The translations under genes were made by a program, and so were the position numbers. A DNA stretch of 64,000 bases from Strongylocentrotus droebachiensis (Eukaryota; Echinodermata; Echinoidea; Camarodonta; Strongylocentrotidae), in contig JAVYIG010007225.1 in NCBI GenBank assembly GCA_035222895.1, forward strand, positions 1-64,000, written 5' to 3'. Below, piece after piece: positions 1-13,500 of the stretch. A model generated the notes under the pieces. The model saw only the letters and a program-made list of their open reading frames with translations, made no database searches and had not been told where the DNA came from. Position 1 is the stretch's first letter. Each line of letters starts with the position of its first letter.

Positions 1-268
1 ACTGCAGATAACGAACAATACTGTCACAAATTTCAAGGTTAACATTCTGTAGAAATCTCTGTCATTAATTTTTTTTCTTCAGTTTTTAAATTCATATCTG
101 TCAAGTCACTCTCATAGATTTTCTATGCAGCTCTGCAGTGAGCAGCATGGAACATGGGTCATACGTGTTCATTGATGCGGAACTTTTTCCGTTATAGGAG
201 GACATCCACTGTCCCTCTAAATGGGGAGTCTTCATGAAAGTTACACGACCTATCGTTCTACTTTACAG
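1..268 (+). other. Intron upstream of first visible gene A exon
   Basis: Non-coding. The same sequence, with a few percent differences, precedes the equivalent exons at 3412 and 6289, so it is the 3' part of the intron that splits each Y-type CUB domain. It ends in a pyrimidine-rich acceptor with AG at 267-268. The exon with the first half of this CUB domain lies off the window. Confidence 0.75.
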
Positions 269-440
269 GTTTCAATCAGTACATCAGGATCCCTCGACGA
301 CACTCTGGCTGACTTATCTGGTGGCGTCATACCAGATAATATCACAGTAATGTCTGATGACGTCATAATCCATTTCAGTACGGGCTTTACTTCATACCAC
401 CGGGGTTTCAAAGCTTTTATTTCTGCTATTTGTGTACCGG
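269..440 (+). CDS. Gene A, Y-type CUB second half (cassette copy 1)
   Basis: 172 nt, phase 0 to 1, acceptor AG at 267-268 and donor GTAAGT at 441. It starts VSISTSGSLDD and ends with FKAFISAICVPG, matching the last strands of a CUB domain (hydrophobic-F-x-S/T, then GFKA, then the final Cys). The first 78 nt are identical to the copy at 3412, but ten codons further on, mostly in the loop before GFKA, differ and all change the residue. Confidence 0.85.
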
Positions 441-3400
441 GTAAGTGACACTTCTTGATATGTCATAGTACAGTGGTTCATTCCGTTAATTGTCAATCTA
501 AAGCAGAGCTCCCACTTAGCCGAGTTGGAGCCTCGAGTTGTGGCGAGCTGGCGCGATCTTATGGCAAGCCGTTTTTATCATTAAAACATATTTCTTGACA
601 TCAAGAAATAATTTTACGTTGTAAAGCAATGGTAATTCTTGATATCAAGAACTCGATTTCTTGATATCAAGAAATATGTTTTAATGATAAAACTGCTTGC
701 CATAAGATCGCGCCAGCTCGCCACAACTCGAGGCTCCAACTTTGCTAAGTGGGAGCCCTGATTAAGGGTTGAGGTTTCTATTTAACTCAAGCCCGACAAT
801 TATGTCCTTTGGCAAGAAATTAAACCACATTTGCCACTCTACACCCAGGTGTAAATGGGTACCGGCGACAATGGGGTAATAATAATTGTAGGGCCCACAT
901 AAAGGGCATTATTTATAATGATGTGGCTATCTTGGGTAAGTTAGACCCAGTTTTCGTTTATCATTAATCTGGAACTAAAGAGATTGTTGTGTTACATAGA
1001 TTTACCAAAGTTCGATTCGACAGGGATAGGAAGCAGGACCAACGCTACGCCGATGGTGCAAAGATTATTCTCTCTTCTTTAATGGAGATATTATTTGCAC
1101 AACACTCGACATAATCATCTAAAATAAAGCGTCAATTAAGAATTTAACAACTTAAAATAATTCTTGTTGAAATTATACGCACAGATTAATTCATGATTTA
1201 TTAACCAATGTGGGATTCCACGTCTTAAAATGAGTTATTCAAATTGTTTATTTCGTCTTTTTAGCCTCAAAGTATTCCTTCATATTCACATTGATAAGAA
1301 TACCTTTTCATTCTCACTCTTACTTTCTTGACATTGTGATCTGAATAAAGTCAAGTTTATGGTGTTATATTGTGTTCAACCACATACAGGTGCTACTCCA
1401 GAACCTTACATCGATGTACAAGGTTAGTTATATTTATCTTTTCATTTATAACAATTAGCCGGAGATTAAAGAGAAGGTTGAGTTCAGGGAAGAGGTGACA
1501 AATAATTTGTGAGCGTTATCATTTTTATTATGCAAGTGTGGAAGAACATCAGATAAAACATGTTCCCTGAAAAGCATGGCTCTTCAAATGCCTTCATATT
1601 CTAAATATGTCATGTAACATCGTAAAAATCGGGACGGATTTTTACGCCACGTGTTCGTGTAAAGTCCCATATACATCTTTCTGTGCACAGTGTTTGCAAC
1701 TTTACCAAGACTTGGCCAAATTTCTTATCATTTTGATGATTCCAGAACCTTGCAGTACACACCAATATTTATATATGCTAGATGATCAACCTTTTCTGGT
1801 CGATTCCACACCGTTTCTTTCACAATGCAATCGCATGCCCATAACTGGTCTTTGTCTTTAAGAGTTTTAGTTTCATAGCTAATTGAATATTTTGATTCAT
1901 GTTTTCTTCCCCTGTCGGATCGATGACCTGATATCACCGTATCTTTACGTAACTAGGATAAAAATATAAGCAGATAGATATATTTTCCCTTGTGCGTGAA
2001 TTTATGTTAAATTGTATATTTTAAATATTTGTTTGAAATGTTTTCACTCATACAGGTTCCAATGTATCTATGTCGAGTGGAGATACATATTACATCGCTT
2101 CACGCGGCTATTCATACAACAACTATCCTAGATGGCAGAATGTGATCTGGAGATTCTTTCTACCCGAACCAACCTGTCAACTGTCCATTGTATTCCAAGA
2201 CTTTCAAATAAAAAATGACCGTCATAAGGTTGGTATCATGGTTACATTGGCCTATCAATTTAATCTCATGACTTATCATTACAACATTCTCATACCTCCA
2301 TAGTTTCATCTGTCCCGTACCCCTACATTACGTTTTAAACTACTAGCTCATAATTCTGTGAGATTGGTTAAATTTATTTGAATTTAATGTAGAACTATAT
2401 ACTAGTACAAGGTTTGATATGAAAGCACCCTGCTACACGTTCCTCGAACATGCACCAAAGCTGGCGACAATGCTTTCCATGCATGTGCTCCTCGACTCTG
2501 GAATGAGCTTCCACGTTTTTTCGATTAGCACCTTCGCTGGATGTCTTCCGAAAATGTCTAAAAAACTCTCCTCTTTGACCATGATCAACAATAGATTATT
2601 TGATAACTTTTATGTAAAGCGCTGTGAAACAACAGTTAGTTTGTAAGAGCGCTATAGAAATGACTTTATTGTTTTGTAATGTATTGTATTGTATGATGAT
2701 CATTCTAATGATGGAGCGTCTTATATCATTCCTAATACCATGGCAAGCCTGATAAAAATGCATAAATTGTAAATTATTCATTTAAGGTGCATGCGTCCTT
2801 TACATATTACAAGTCAGGTAAAAAAAACAGTCGTTTTTGAGGGACCAACGGTGTCCTCCGTTAGTGGGATAAGTTCTGCATCTGTTAAAACGCCTGTCCT
2901 GCATTAAATTCTTGTTACTCATTGCGAAACTGCCTTGAAAGTGTCTAGGAATGACTCGTCTGATCTAGTCTATATTTTGTTATTCTTACTGTGAACCACT
3001 TATATTCCTACAAAAAAAATATGTAAGCCTTTCCCCAAGTATGTTGATAATAATAAAAGTACATGAATTTATAACGCAGACATATCCGAAACTTTCGATC
3101 AAGGCGCGATTATAATGAATATGCAAGTTACACACAAAATCGAGTTGTAAGATAATGGAAACTGCAGAAAACATAGAACTCTGTCACGAATTTCAGGGTT
3201 AGCTTTCTATAGAAAAATGTTTCGGTCTTTAAATTCATATCTGTCAAGTCACTCTCATAGATTTTTAATGCAGCTCTGCAGCGAGCAGCATGGAATATGG
3301 TTCATACGTGTTTATTGATGCGGAACTTTTTCCGTTATAGGAGGACATCCACTGTCCCTCTAAATAGGGAGTCTTCATGAAAGTTACACGACCTATCGTT

Positions 3401-6400
3401 CTACTTTACAGGTTTCAATCAGTACATCAGGATCCCTCGACGACACTCTGGCTGACTTATCTGGTGGCGTCATACCAGATAATATCACACTAATGTCTGA
3501 TGACGTCATAATCCGCTTCAGGACGGACTATGATACAGATTACCGGGGTTTCAAAGCTTACATTTCTGCTATTTGTGTACCGGGTAAGTGACACTTCTTG
3601 ATATGTCATAGTACAGTGGTTCATTCCCTTGACTGTCAATCCAAGGGTTGAGGTTTCTAATTCAAGGCCGACACTAATGTCCTTTGGCAAGAAATTAAAC
3701 CACATTTGCCACTCTCCACCCAGGTGTAATTGGGTACCGGCGACACTAGGGTAATAATATTTGCAGGGCCCACATAAAGGGCATTACTTATAATGATATG
3801 GCTATCCTGCGTAAGTTAGACCCAATTATCGTTTATCATTGATCTAGAACTAAAGAGATTGTTGTGTTACATAGATTTAGCTAAGTTCGATTCGACAGGG
3901 ATAGGGAGCAGGACCAACGCTATGCCGATGGTGCAAAGATTATTCTCTCTTCTTTAATGGAGATATTATTTGCACAACACTCGACATAATCATCTAAAAT
4001 AAAGAGTCAATTAGAAATTTACCAACTTAGAATAATTCTGGTTGAAATTTATACGCACAGATTAATTCATGATTTATTAACCAATGTGGGATCCCACATC
4101 TTAAAATGAGTAATTCAAATTGTTTATTTCGTCTTTTTAGCCTCAAAGTATTCATTCATGTTCACATTGATAAGAATACCTTTTCATTCTCACTTTTACT
4201 TTCTTGACATTGTGATCTGAATGAAGTCAAGTTTATGTTGTTATGTTGTGTTCCACCACATACAGGTGCTACTCCAGGACCTTACATCGATGCACAAGGT
4301 TAGTTATGTTTATCTTTTCATTTATAACAATTAGCCGGAGATTAATGAGAAGGTTGAGTTCAGGGAAGAGGTGACAAATAATTTGTGAGCGTTATCATTG
4401 TTATTATGCAAGTGTGGAAGAACATCAGATAAAACATGTTCCCTGAAAAGCATGGCTCTTCAAATGCCTTCATATTCTAAATATTTCATGTAACATCGTA
4501 AAAATCGGGACGGATTTTTACGCCACGTGTTCGTGTAAAGTCCCATATACAACTTTCTGTGTACAGTGTTTGCAACTTTACCAAGACTTGGCCAAATTTC
4601 TTATCATTTTGATGATTCCAGAACCTTGTAGTACACACCAATATTTATATGCTAGATGATCAAACTTTTCTGGTCGATTCCACACCGTTTCTTTCACAAT
4701 GCAATCGCATGCCCATAACTGGTCTTTATCTTTAAGAGTTTGAGTTTCATAGCTATTTTAATATTTTGATTCATGTTTTCTTCCCCTGTCGGATCGATGA
4801 CCTGATATCACCGTATCTTTACGTAACTAGGATAAAAATATAAGCACATCAGATATATTTTCCCTTGTGCGTGAATTTATGTTAAATTTTATATTTTAAA
4901 TATTTGTTTGAAATGTTTTCACTCATACAGGTTCCAATGTATCTATGTCGAGTGGAGATACATATTACATCGCTTCACGCGGCTATTCATACAACAACTA
5001 TCCTAGATACCAGAATGTGATCTGGAGATTCTTTCTACCCGAACCAACCTGTCAACTGTCCATTGTATTCCAAGACTTTAAAATAAAAAAAGACCGTCAT
5101 AAGGTTGGTATCATGGTTACATTGGCCTATCAATTTAATCCCATGACTTATCATTACAACATTCTCATACCTCCATAGTTTCATCTGTCCCGTACCCCTA
5201 CATTACGTTTTAAACTACTAGCTCATAATTCTGTGAGATTGGTTAAATTTATTTGAATTTAATGTAGAACTATATACTAGTACAAGGTTTGATATGAAAG
5301 CACCCTGCTACACGTTCCTCGAACATGCACCAAAGCTGGCGACAATGCTTTCCATGCATGTGCTCCTCGACACTGAAATGAGCTTCCACGTTTTATTCGA
5401 TTAGCACCTTCGCTGGATGTCTTCCGAAAATGTCTAAAAAACTCTCCTCTTTGACCATGATCAACAATAGATTATTTGATAACTTTTATGTAAAGCGCTG
5501 TGAAACAACAGTTAGTTTGTAAGAGCGCTATAGAAATGACTAAATTATTGTATTGTAATGTATTGTATGATGATCATTCTAATGATGGAGCGTCTTATAT
5601 CATTCCTAATACCATGGCAAGCCTGATAAAAATGCATAAATTGTAAATTATTCAGTTAAGGTGCATGCGTCCTTTACATATTACAAGTCAGGTAAAAAAA
5701 AAAACAGTCGTTTTTGAGGGACAAATGGTGTCATCCGTTAGTGGGATAAGTTCTGCATCTGTTAAAACGCCTGTCCTGCATTAAATTCTTGTTACTCATT
5801 GCGAAACTGCCTTGAAAGTGTCTAGGAATGACTCGTCCGATCTAGTCTATATTTTGTTATTCTAACTGTGAACCACTTATATTCCTACAAAAAAAATATG
5901 TAAGCCTTTCCCCAAGTATGTTGATAATAATAAAAGTACATGAATTTATAACGCAGACATATCCGAAACTTTCGATCAAGGCGCGATTATAATGAATATG
6001 CAAGTTACACACAAAATCGAGTTGTAAGATAATGGAAACTGCAGAAAACATAGAACTCTGTCACTAATTTCAGGGTTAGCTTTCTATAGAAAGATGTTTC
6101 ACTCTTTAAATTCATATCTGTCAAGTCACTCTCATAGATTTTCTATGCAGCTCTGCAGCGAGCAGCATGGAATATGGTTCATACGTGTTCATTGATGCGG
6201 AACTTTTTCCGTTATAGGAGGACATCCACTGTCCCTCTAAATAGGGAGTCTTTATGAAAGTTACACGACCTATCGTTCTACTTTATAGGTTTCAATCAGT
6301 ACATCAGGATCCCTCGACGACACTCTGGCTAACTTATCTGGTCGCGTCATACCAGATAATATCACACTAATGTCTGATGACGTCATAATCCACTTCAGGA

Positions 6401-7555
6401 CGGACCATTCTACAAATTCCCGGGGTTTCAAAGCTTACATTTCTGCTATTTGTGTACCGGGTAAGTGACACTTCTTGATATGTCATAGTACAGTGGTTCA
6501 TTCCCTTGACTGTCAATCCAAGGGTTGAGGTTTCTAATTCAAGGCCGACACTAATGTCCTTTGGCAAGAAATTAAACCACATTTGCCACTCTCCACCCAG
6601 GTGTAAATGGGTACCAGCGACACTAGGGTAATAATATTTGCAGGGCACATAGAAAGGGCATTACTTATAATGATATGGCTATCCTGCGTAAGTTAGACCC
6701 AATCATCGTTTACCATTGATCTAGAACTAAAAAGATTGTTGTGTTACATAGATTTAGCTAAATTCGATTTGACAGGGATAGGAAGCAGGACCAACGCTAT
6801 GCCGATGGTGCAAAGATTATTCTCTCTTCTTTAATGGAGATATTATTTGCACAACACTCGACATAATCATCTAAAATAAAGAGTCAATTAGGAATTTACC
6901 AACTTAGAATAATTCTGGTTGAAATTATACGCACAGATTTATTCATGATTTATTAACCAATGTGGGATCCCACATCTTAAAATGAGTAATTCAAATTGTT
7001 TATTTCGTCTTTTTAGTCTCAAAGTCATTCATTCATGTTCACATTGATAAGAATACCTTTTCATTCTCACTCTTACTTTCTTGACATTGTGATCTGAATG
7101 AAGTCAAGTTTATGTTGTTATATTGTGTTCAACCACATACAGGTGCTACTCCAGGACCTTACATCGATGTACAAGGTTAGTTATATTTATCTTCTCATTT
7201 ATAACAATTGGACGGAGATTAACAGAAATTGAATGATTTCTTTTTGTCATGATTCCTCTCCATATTCATTATTGCCGACCATTTTGCAAGTAAATGATAT
7301 GAAGCACATCAGAGTAATCTCATTATCATAGAGATACAACAAAGAGAGGGAATAGGGACACATTGATGAAAAGAGAAGTACAAAAACAGGGAAGTGAAAA
7401 TGTGCATCATTATCAAGAACATTTAATATCCTATATCTTTCAGGTGCATTTAAGTTTTGTCAACTTATTTTGTTTAGATGGGACAACAGCCCCTCTACTT
7501 GTAATAAAATATTCCACCCCCCCCCCCCCCCATCCCCTGGTGAGGTAGAGAATAT

Positions 7556-7591
<36 letters not shown>

Positions 7592-10500
7592 AGAGAAAGA
7601 GGAAGAGAGAGGGTAAGGGAGAGAGAGAGAGAAAGAGGTAGAGAGAGAGAGAGAGAGAGGAGAGTATTAAAGGGAGAGGGTATGATCTAAAGAAAATGTT
7701 AATTTAAAGTAGACACACGAAGAATCAAAAGTGTTTTGAATTGATGCAAAACTCATATCATTGCGAAGGGGAAGCCTTACTGATCAAATACAACAACTCT
7801 CCTCTTCAAAATATGTTTGGGGCCCGCAGTAATCAACTCTCAAAAATGTTAGTTTCGAGATCCAGATTTTCTGCCTTCAGCGGTCCTTTGTAGAGCGTCA
7901 ATATTTGTGACGTCACACACGGGACACGGCTGGTTAGCTGCATACTAATACACGCGCGACTCCAGTAGGCGGCCGGTACTGAGCTGTTTGTCCAGTGTGT
8001 GACGTCACTATTCAGAGCCCGCTACGCTCGTGTCCTTGGCTTACGTTCGGGGGCGCTTGGGGGTCTAAGAAGGGTCTTGAAAAATTAAATTGTACGCCTT
8101 TCCATGATATCTATATGATTTCTTAGCAAATTATTCGTGTTTTTCAAGAGAAAATCTTTCCATCGATATGTAATTTGTTCTAATTATCAGTTGTTAGTGA
8201 ATTTTCTTTGTGTAGCTCCTTTAAATGTTAGAGTGAGCCTTTTCAAGTATAATGTTGACGTCAAGTAGTCCGTCGCTTCTGTAACTATTGGTGAGAAGAG
8301 AGAGAGAGAGAGAGAGAGAATCTAAGGAGAATGCTTGATGCAGATACTTCCAACCAAACTGTTTTTGTACAGGTGGTAACTTCAGCCTCTATTTCATTGC
8401 TTCACCAAACTACGCTTTGTGAGGTAGCAAAAATGTTAAATGTTAGAGTGAACCTTTTCAAGTTTAATGTTGACGTCAAGTAGTCCGTCGCTTCTGTAAT
8501 TATTGGTGAGAAGAGACAGAGAGAGAGAGAGAGAGCCATCTAAAGATAACTTAATGCAGATACTTCGGCACAACCTATTTTTGTACAGGTGGTAACATCA
8601 GCCTCTCTGATGGTGGCGGGTACACCATCGCTTCACCAAACTACGCTTTGTGAGGTAGCAAAAATGTTAAATGTTAGAGTGAACCTTTTCAAGTATAATG
8701 TTGACGTCAAGTAGTCCGTCGCTTCTGTAACTATTGGTGAGAAGAGACAGAGAGAGAGAGATAATCTAAAGAGAATGCTTGATGCAGATACTTCCAACCA
8801 AACTGTTTTTGTACAGGTGGTAACATCAGCCTCTCTGATGGTGGCAGGTACTCGATCGCTTCACCCAACTACCCTTTGTGAGGTAGCAAGAAATAGAGAG
8901 ATAGAGAGAGAGAGAGAGAGAACTATTGGTGAGAAGAGACAGAGAGAGAGAGAGAGAGAGAATCTAAAGATAACTTAATGCAGATACTTTCAAACAACCT
9001 ATTTTTGTACAGGTGGTAACATCAGCCTCTCTGATTGGGGCAGGTACTCCATCGCTTCACCCAACTACTCTTATGGTAAATATCCTGCAAGTCAAGATAT
9101 CACGTGGCATATCTATCTAACGCATCCACGATGTCAACTCAATATAACATTTCAAGATTTCAGAACGGAAACAAATCTTGACAAGGTCAGTACGGTATAT
9201 GAACAAAATTGATCTAGTTCGTTTCAAATGGACGTTTTTCCCTTCAGAAATTATCTTTTTAAGTATGCTAATTATACAGGGTAACTATGGTAACATGAGG
9301 GTAATTGAAAACCATAATACTACAGAAAGAAAGGCTAATTGCCTGATGCAGGAACTCGTGTCAGGTACGCCTAAGCTCACAATACACAATAAATCGTTTT
9401 ACTAACTAGTCATGTTGCCCTTCAATTATTGTACATGGATTATGACATCCAAAACATCGAATTCAATTTAAAAGGAAATATCAAACTCAAACGTTTTTTC
9501 CACTGGGTCCGTATCAAGTTCAGAAAATTTATATTTTTAGATGTATTTCAAGGCAATCACGTTAAGCGAGGTTAGGTTTTAATAGAGGGTAAACACATCA
9601 ATTTGATTGGATACTTACGCTTTTGATCATTTTGCGACCTCAAACTTTGAACCGATTTCGTGCCATAAGGTTCAAATATGAAGTTTGTGTTGTTTTGTTT
9701 AAAGAAATTAATGAGCCCAAGTCCACTCCAAAAATAATTTACTTTCAATAGGACCAAAAAATCAGACAAACCAATCAAAACAAGTTTGAGCAAAATCCGA
9801 TAACTAATAAGAAAGTTATGAATTTTTAATGACAAAAAAAACTGTTAAAATCACTACACAAATTGGCAACTCACTCATGAGTCTGTGACGTATGGTCCTC
9901 ACTATCCACTAATTATTTTCTTTATATTGATAAATAAATTTCCTATTTTCACCCTAAGAATCTTATTTCTTCACACCAGCATCCAATTGTTAGTAATATT
10001 TCTATGTGTGGATGCACAAATAAAGAGTAATTTATGTCCAGTTAAATCATGAAAAAATGAATTTTGATAAACTATTTATATAAAAATCAATAATTATGAA
10101 ATACAATAATATTCAGAAAATAGTATTAATTCTTCAAATGTCATAAAAGTTGTTGGGAAATGTCATGCACGCAATATGACACAAATCATATAACCTGGGC
10201 AAAGGCATGGGGAAATCAAGTTTTGGGGGATAAAAAGGGAAATTAATGGGATTAAAGTATATAAAGCAATTGATAAGTTGTGAGGACATGACGTCACAAA
10301 CTGATAACCATCTTGGCAAATTGTGTTGTGATTCTCATTGTTCCATAGTTTTACAAACTTTTTCAACAATTCATAACTTTCTTTAATAGTAGTTATCCGA
10401 TTTTGCTCAAACTTTTTTTAATTGGTTTGTCTGATTTTTCTGCTTTTATTGTAAGTAAGTTATTTTTGGAGTGGACTTGCCCTTTAAATACCTGATATAC

Positions 10501-13500
10501 ATGTATCTCAAATCTCAGGTTTACATCAGTACGCAGGACAGAGAACGCGTCTATTCTGGTGCGGCCATTCCCGACCCTGTAACCATCACATCATACTATG
10601 TCGTCATCCGCTTTACAAGTGACTCCCGGACAGAATTTAAAGGGTTTAGAGCGAACCTCTCAGCGCAATGTGAAGAAGGTAGGAGATGAAAAACAAAATA
10701 GATGCAAGGGTTTTATAAAACAAGCAATTGAAAAATGGAGTTATCATGTAATGTGGATACCAAGATAATAAAAGAAACACATCTGTCAAGCAAGCAAGCA
10801 ACAACAAAAAAGAGGGGGGAAACGAATATTTTCAAATGTTTTCAGGGTCGAAATGTAAAATGTGTCATGCCACATTGGTTTAAGAGGAGGAACAGACCGG
10901 TTAAGGCCCTCTTCCTCCATATGCCCTCCCTCCACAAATCCGTAACTTCTCATACCTACATTTTGACCGACACCAACCTAAAAAGCCATACCCAAATAAA
11001 GTATTTGGAAGATGACCCTCCAAAATACTCCTCGAGGATATTTTTACCGGAGGTGGTGGTGGTCCTGTTGGTGATGGCGAAGGATGGACTTAAGGGGAGG
11101 AGAGGGGGTCTAATTTGAGAAGGGTTGTGTTTAACATAATGGTTTTCATTATAGAGCAATGGAAGTAAACTTATTATTCAATTATCAAAATACACATTTA
11201 CTGCTAGAAGGAGTAAATGGAAAGCCATATTGGGGGACAAAACTAAATATACTCGATCCCTGCAAAATATATGGTTCATTTTTAAAATATATTCAATGTT
11301 TATAATAAATACATATGCGTTATTTAAATATATTTGATATTGAAACATATATTTGCGTTATTAAAATATTCTATGTTATAAATAAACATATGCGCTTTTA
11401 AAATGTATGTTTGTAAGAAATATGTTCGTACAAAAAATATGTTCGCACAAAATAAAATTTGGCACACCGCGTTTGTTGGCAAACCAAGATACCCTGATGC
11501 AGACATTTGAGTACGATGTGACATAACATCGTTGCATTCGTGTCTTGAACTCGTCTTCTAATATTTGTTGGCAGCGGTGGGGTATAAACAAAAAAGTTTT
11601 ATTTCGAAATGACAACCATCTCAAACCAACCTCTGAGGCACGCTCTATGTCTTGCTGTCATGAAATCGTTTCGTCTTTGGCGCCACGGAAAGCTAAGATA
11701 CGCGGCACGAGACAAAATATTATACCCGTAGCACACGAGGCGTGATTTTCCTTCGCGTTATTACCAAAGATAATCAAGCATATACATGCTTCTATCAGAA
11801 GCGGACTTCCGGGGGGAGTAGGGGGAGCCCCCCTAATCTTTCCAATCCCCCCCCCCCTCCAAATCCCCCTTTTACATAGGAAAAGTGCCCCTAATAACTT
11901 GTAAAAGTGCCCCTTCCCCCTTTACCTCTGATGAGTGCTCCCCCTTCTTTTGTTTACACGTGCCCATTTTTCTTCGACAAGTTCCCATTTTCCTTTGCAA
12001 TTAGTGTCCATTTTCCATTCTCATAAGTGCCCTTTTGAATCTCTAGTACTAGGTATAGCACACTAAAAATAAGTACAACAAACACATGTTATTTGATGAT
12101 TGCAAATGATCAAGCTTTATGAAAGCTTCAAAAAACAAAAAACAGAATTGAAATCGGTCAATGCGTTGTGATTTTATACCATTTTCTTGATATCGCAAAA
12201 TTACCGAAAAACCTGCCAGAAATGGTCAAATTGGCAAAAATGGCAAAATTCGACAAAGTTGACAACTTAATTCATCACTTTCTTGGACACAAATAATAAA
12301 TTAAATTATCAGATACTAAAATATAATCTTTGTGGTAAAAAATACCAAAAAAAAATTCATATATCTATTACCGTTTTGAAAACAGATGCAAACAAAATAA
12401 ATCATTTTTGCCATTTTTGCAAATCTGCAAATATGAAAAAGTTGTGAAAATAACTAAGTCCGTCTAATTAATATGCGCATATGTAATCAAATCAAAACCG
12501 AACATGATACATCAATGAAACCTATGTATATCAGACAGGTATGGAAATATATTTTTTTTGAAGAAAAAAAAAAATTATGAATATTCATCAAATATGCAAA
12601 TTAGGTCATTTCAGCTAATTATATATTTAGGAAAGTCAAACTGTTCATTTTGTTGGCATTTTTTTTAATCATATATTTATAGATCATATTTACACCAAAT
12701 ATTAACATTAAATTCCAAATATTTTTGCAATGCCAATAAAATATGGCGATGGAAATTACTTGGATCACCGTTACAGCTATTTCCTCATATGTTTCACAAA
12801 TTATTCAGAAAAACCGAACAAATGATAAGAATTTGCAGACTTTCAGCTACATCACAGTTTAGTTTTTTTTTTTTATGTCAGATTTGAGGATTTATGACGA
12901 TTTTCCGAGAAACCATTCAATTCAACAGGTCATAACATTCCACAGGGACTGAATTTCAGAGAAAAACAAAATTTGATGACCCCAGTACAGTTGTGGCTAC
13001 CTTGAGTGTAAATAACAAATTGATTTAATGAGTGAAACACATGAGGATATTGCATTTTTGTAGGGGAGTTTTATGCATTGAAGTGCATTTTCACCACGCA
13101 GAATAACAGTCAATGGGCGATCAGCGGGCCATGTCACACATGGCTGAAAAGACAATATTCTAATTAATAATTTAACATATTTCCCACATGCCTATAACAA
13201 TGAAACTACACAGAATTGTTGTTAAAGGTATGCTTGAAAGATATATGAAATAAAAATTTAAAAATATTGTTCAGTTTTGTTAAAACAAATTTACGAAAAT
13301 TGCTATTTCTACCAACTGACTGCTGTTGTGTGTGTGTATGTGCATGGGGCAGACTGTGTGCACAGGCAGTGTGATCACCCTACAAGTACTTGCCCCTTTA
13401 CAGGTACGAGAAGTTTCCCTTTTCACTTTTGATAAGTGCTTCCTTCACCTCTGATAATTGCCCTATTCAAATCTGAGAGGTGCCCCTTTTACTTTGACAA

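Larger units (their letters stand above)
8227..9005 (+). repeat. Tandem ~200-230 bp units carrying truncated CUB exon copies
   Basis: Units begin with 'GTTAGAGTGA(G/A)CC', share 'TGACGTCAAGTAGTCCGTCG', then a (GA)n block, then 'GTACAGGTGGTAAC' and the start of a Y CUB exon. Starts are near 8227, 8439 and 8671, with a partial unit near 8890. The array sits directly upstream of the intact exon at 9013, which has the same upstream sequence. Confidence 0.8.

Noticed and set aside
7900-8022. CRE-type promoter element
   Set aside because: The TGACGTCA motifs are the arms of an inverted repeat in an intron, and no transcription start is evident.
10735-11118. 127-codon frame after gene A exon 10519
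   Set aside because: No family resemblance, low-complexity start and no splice or phase support.
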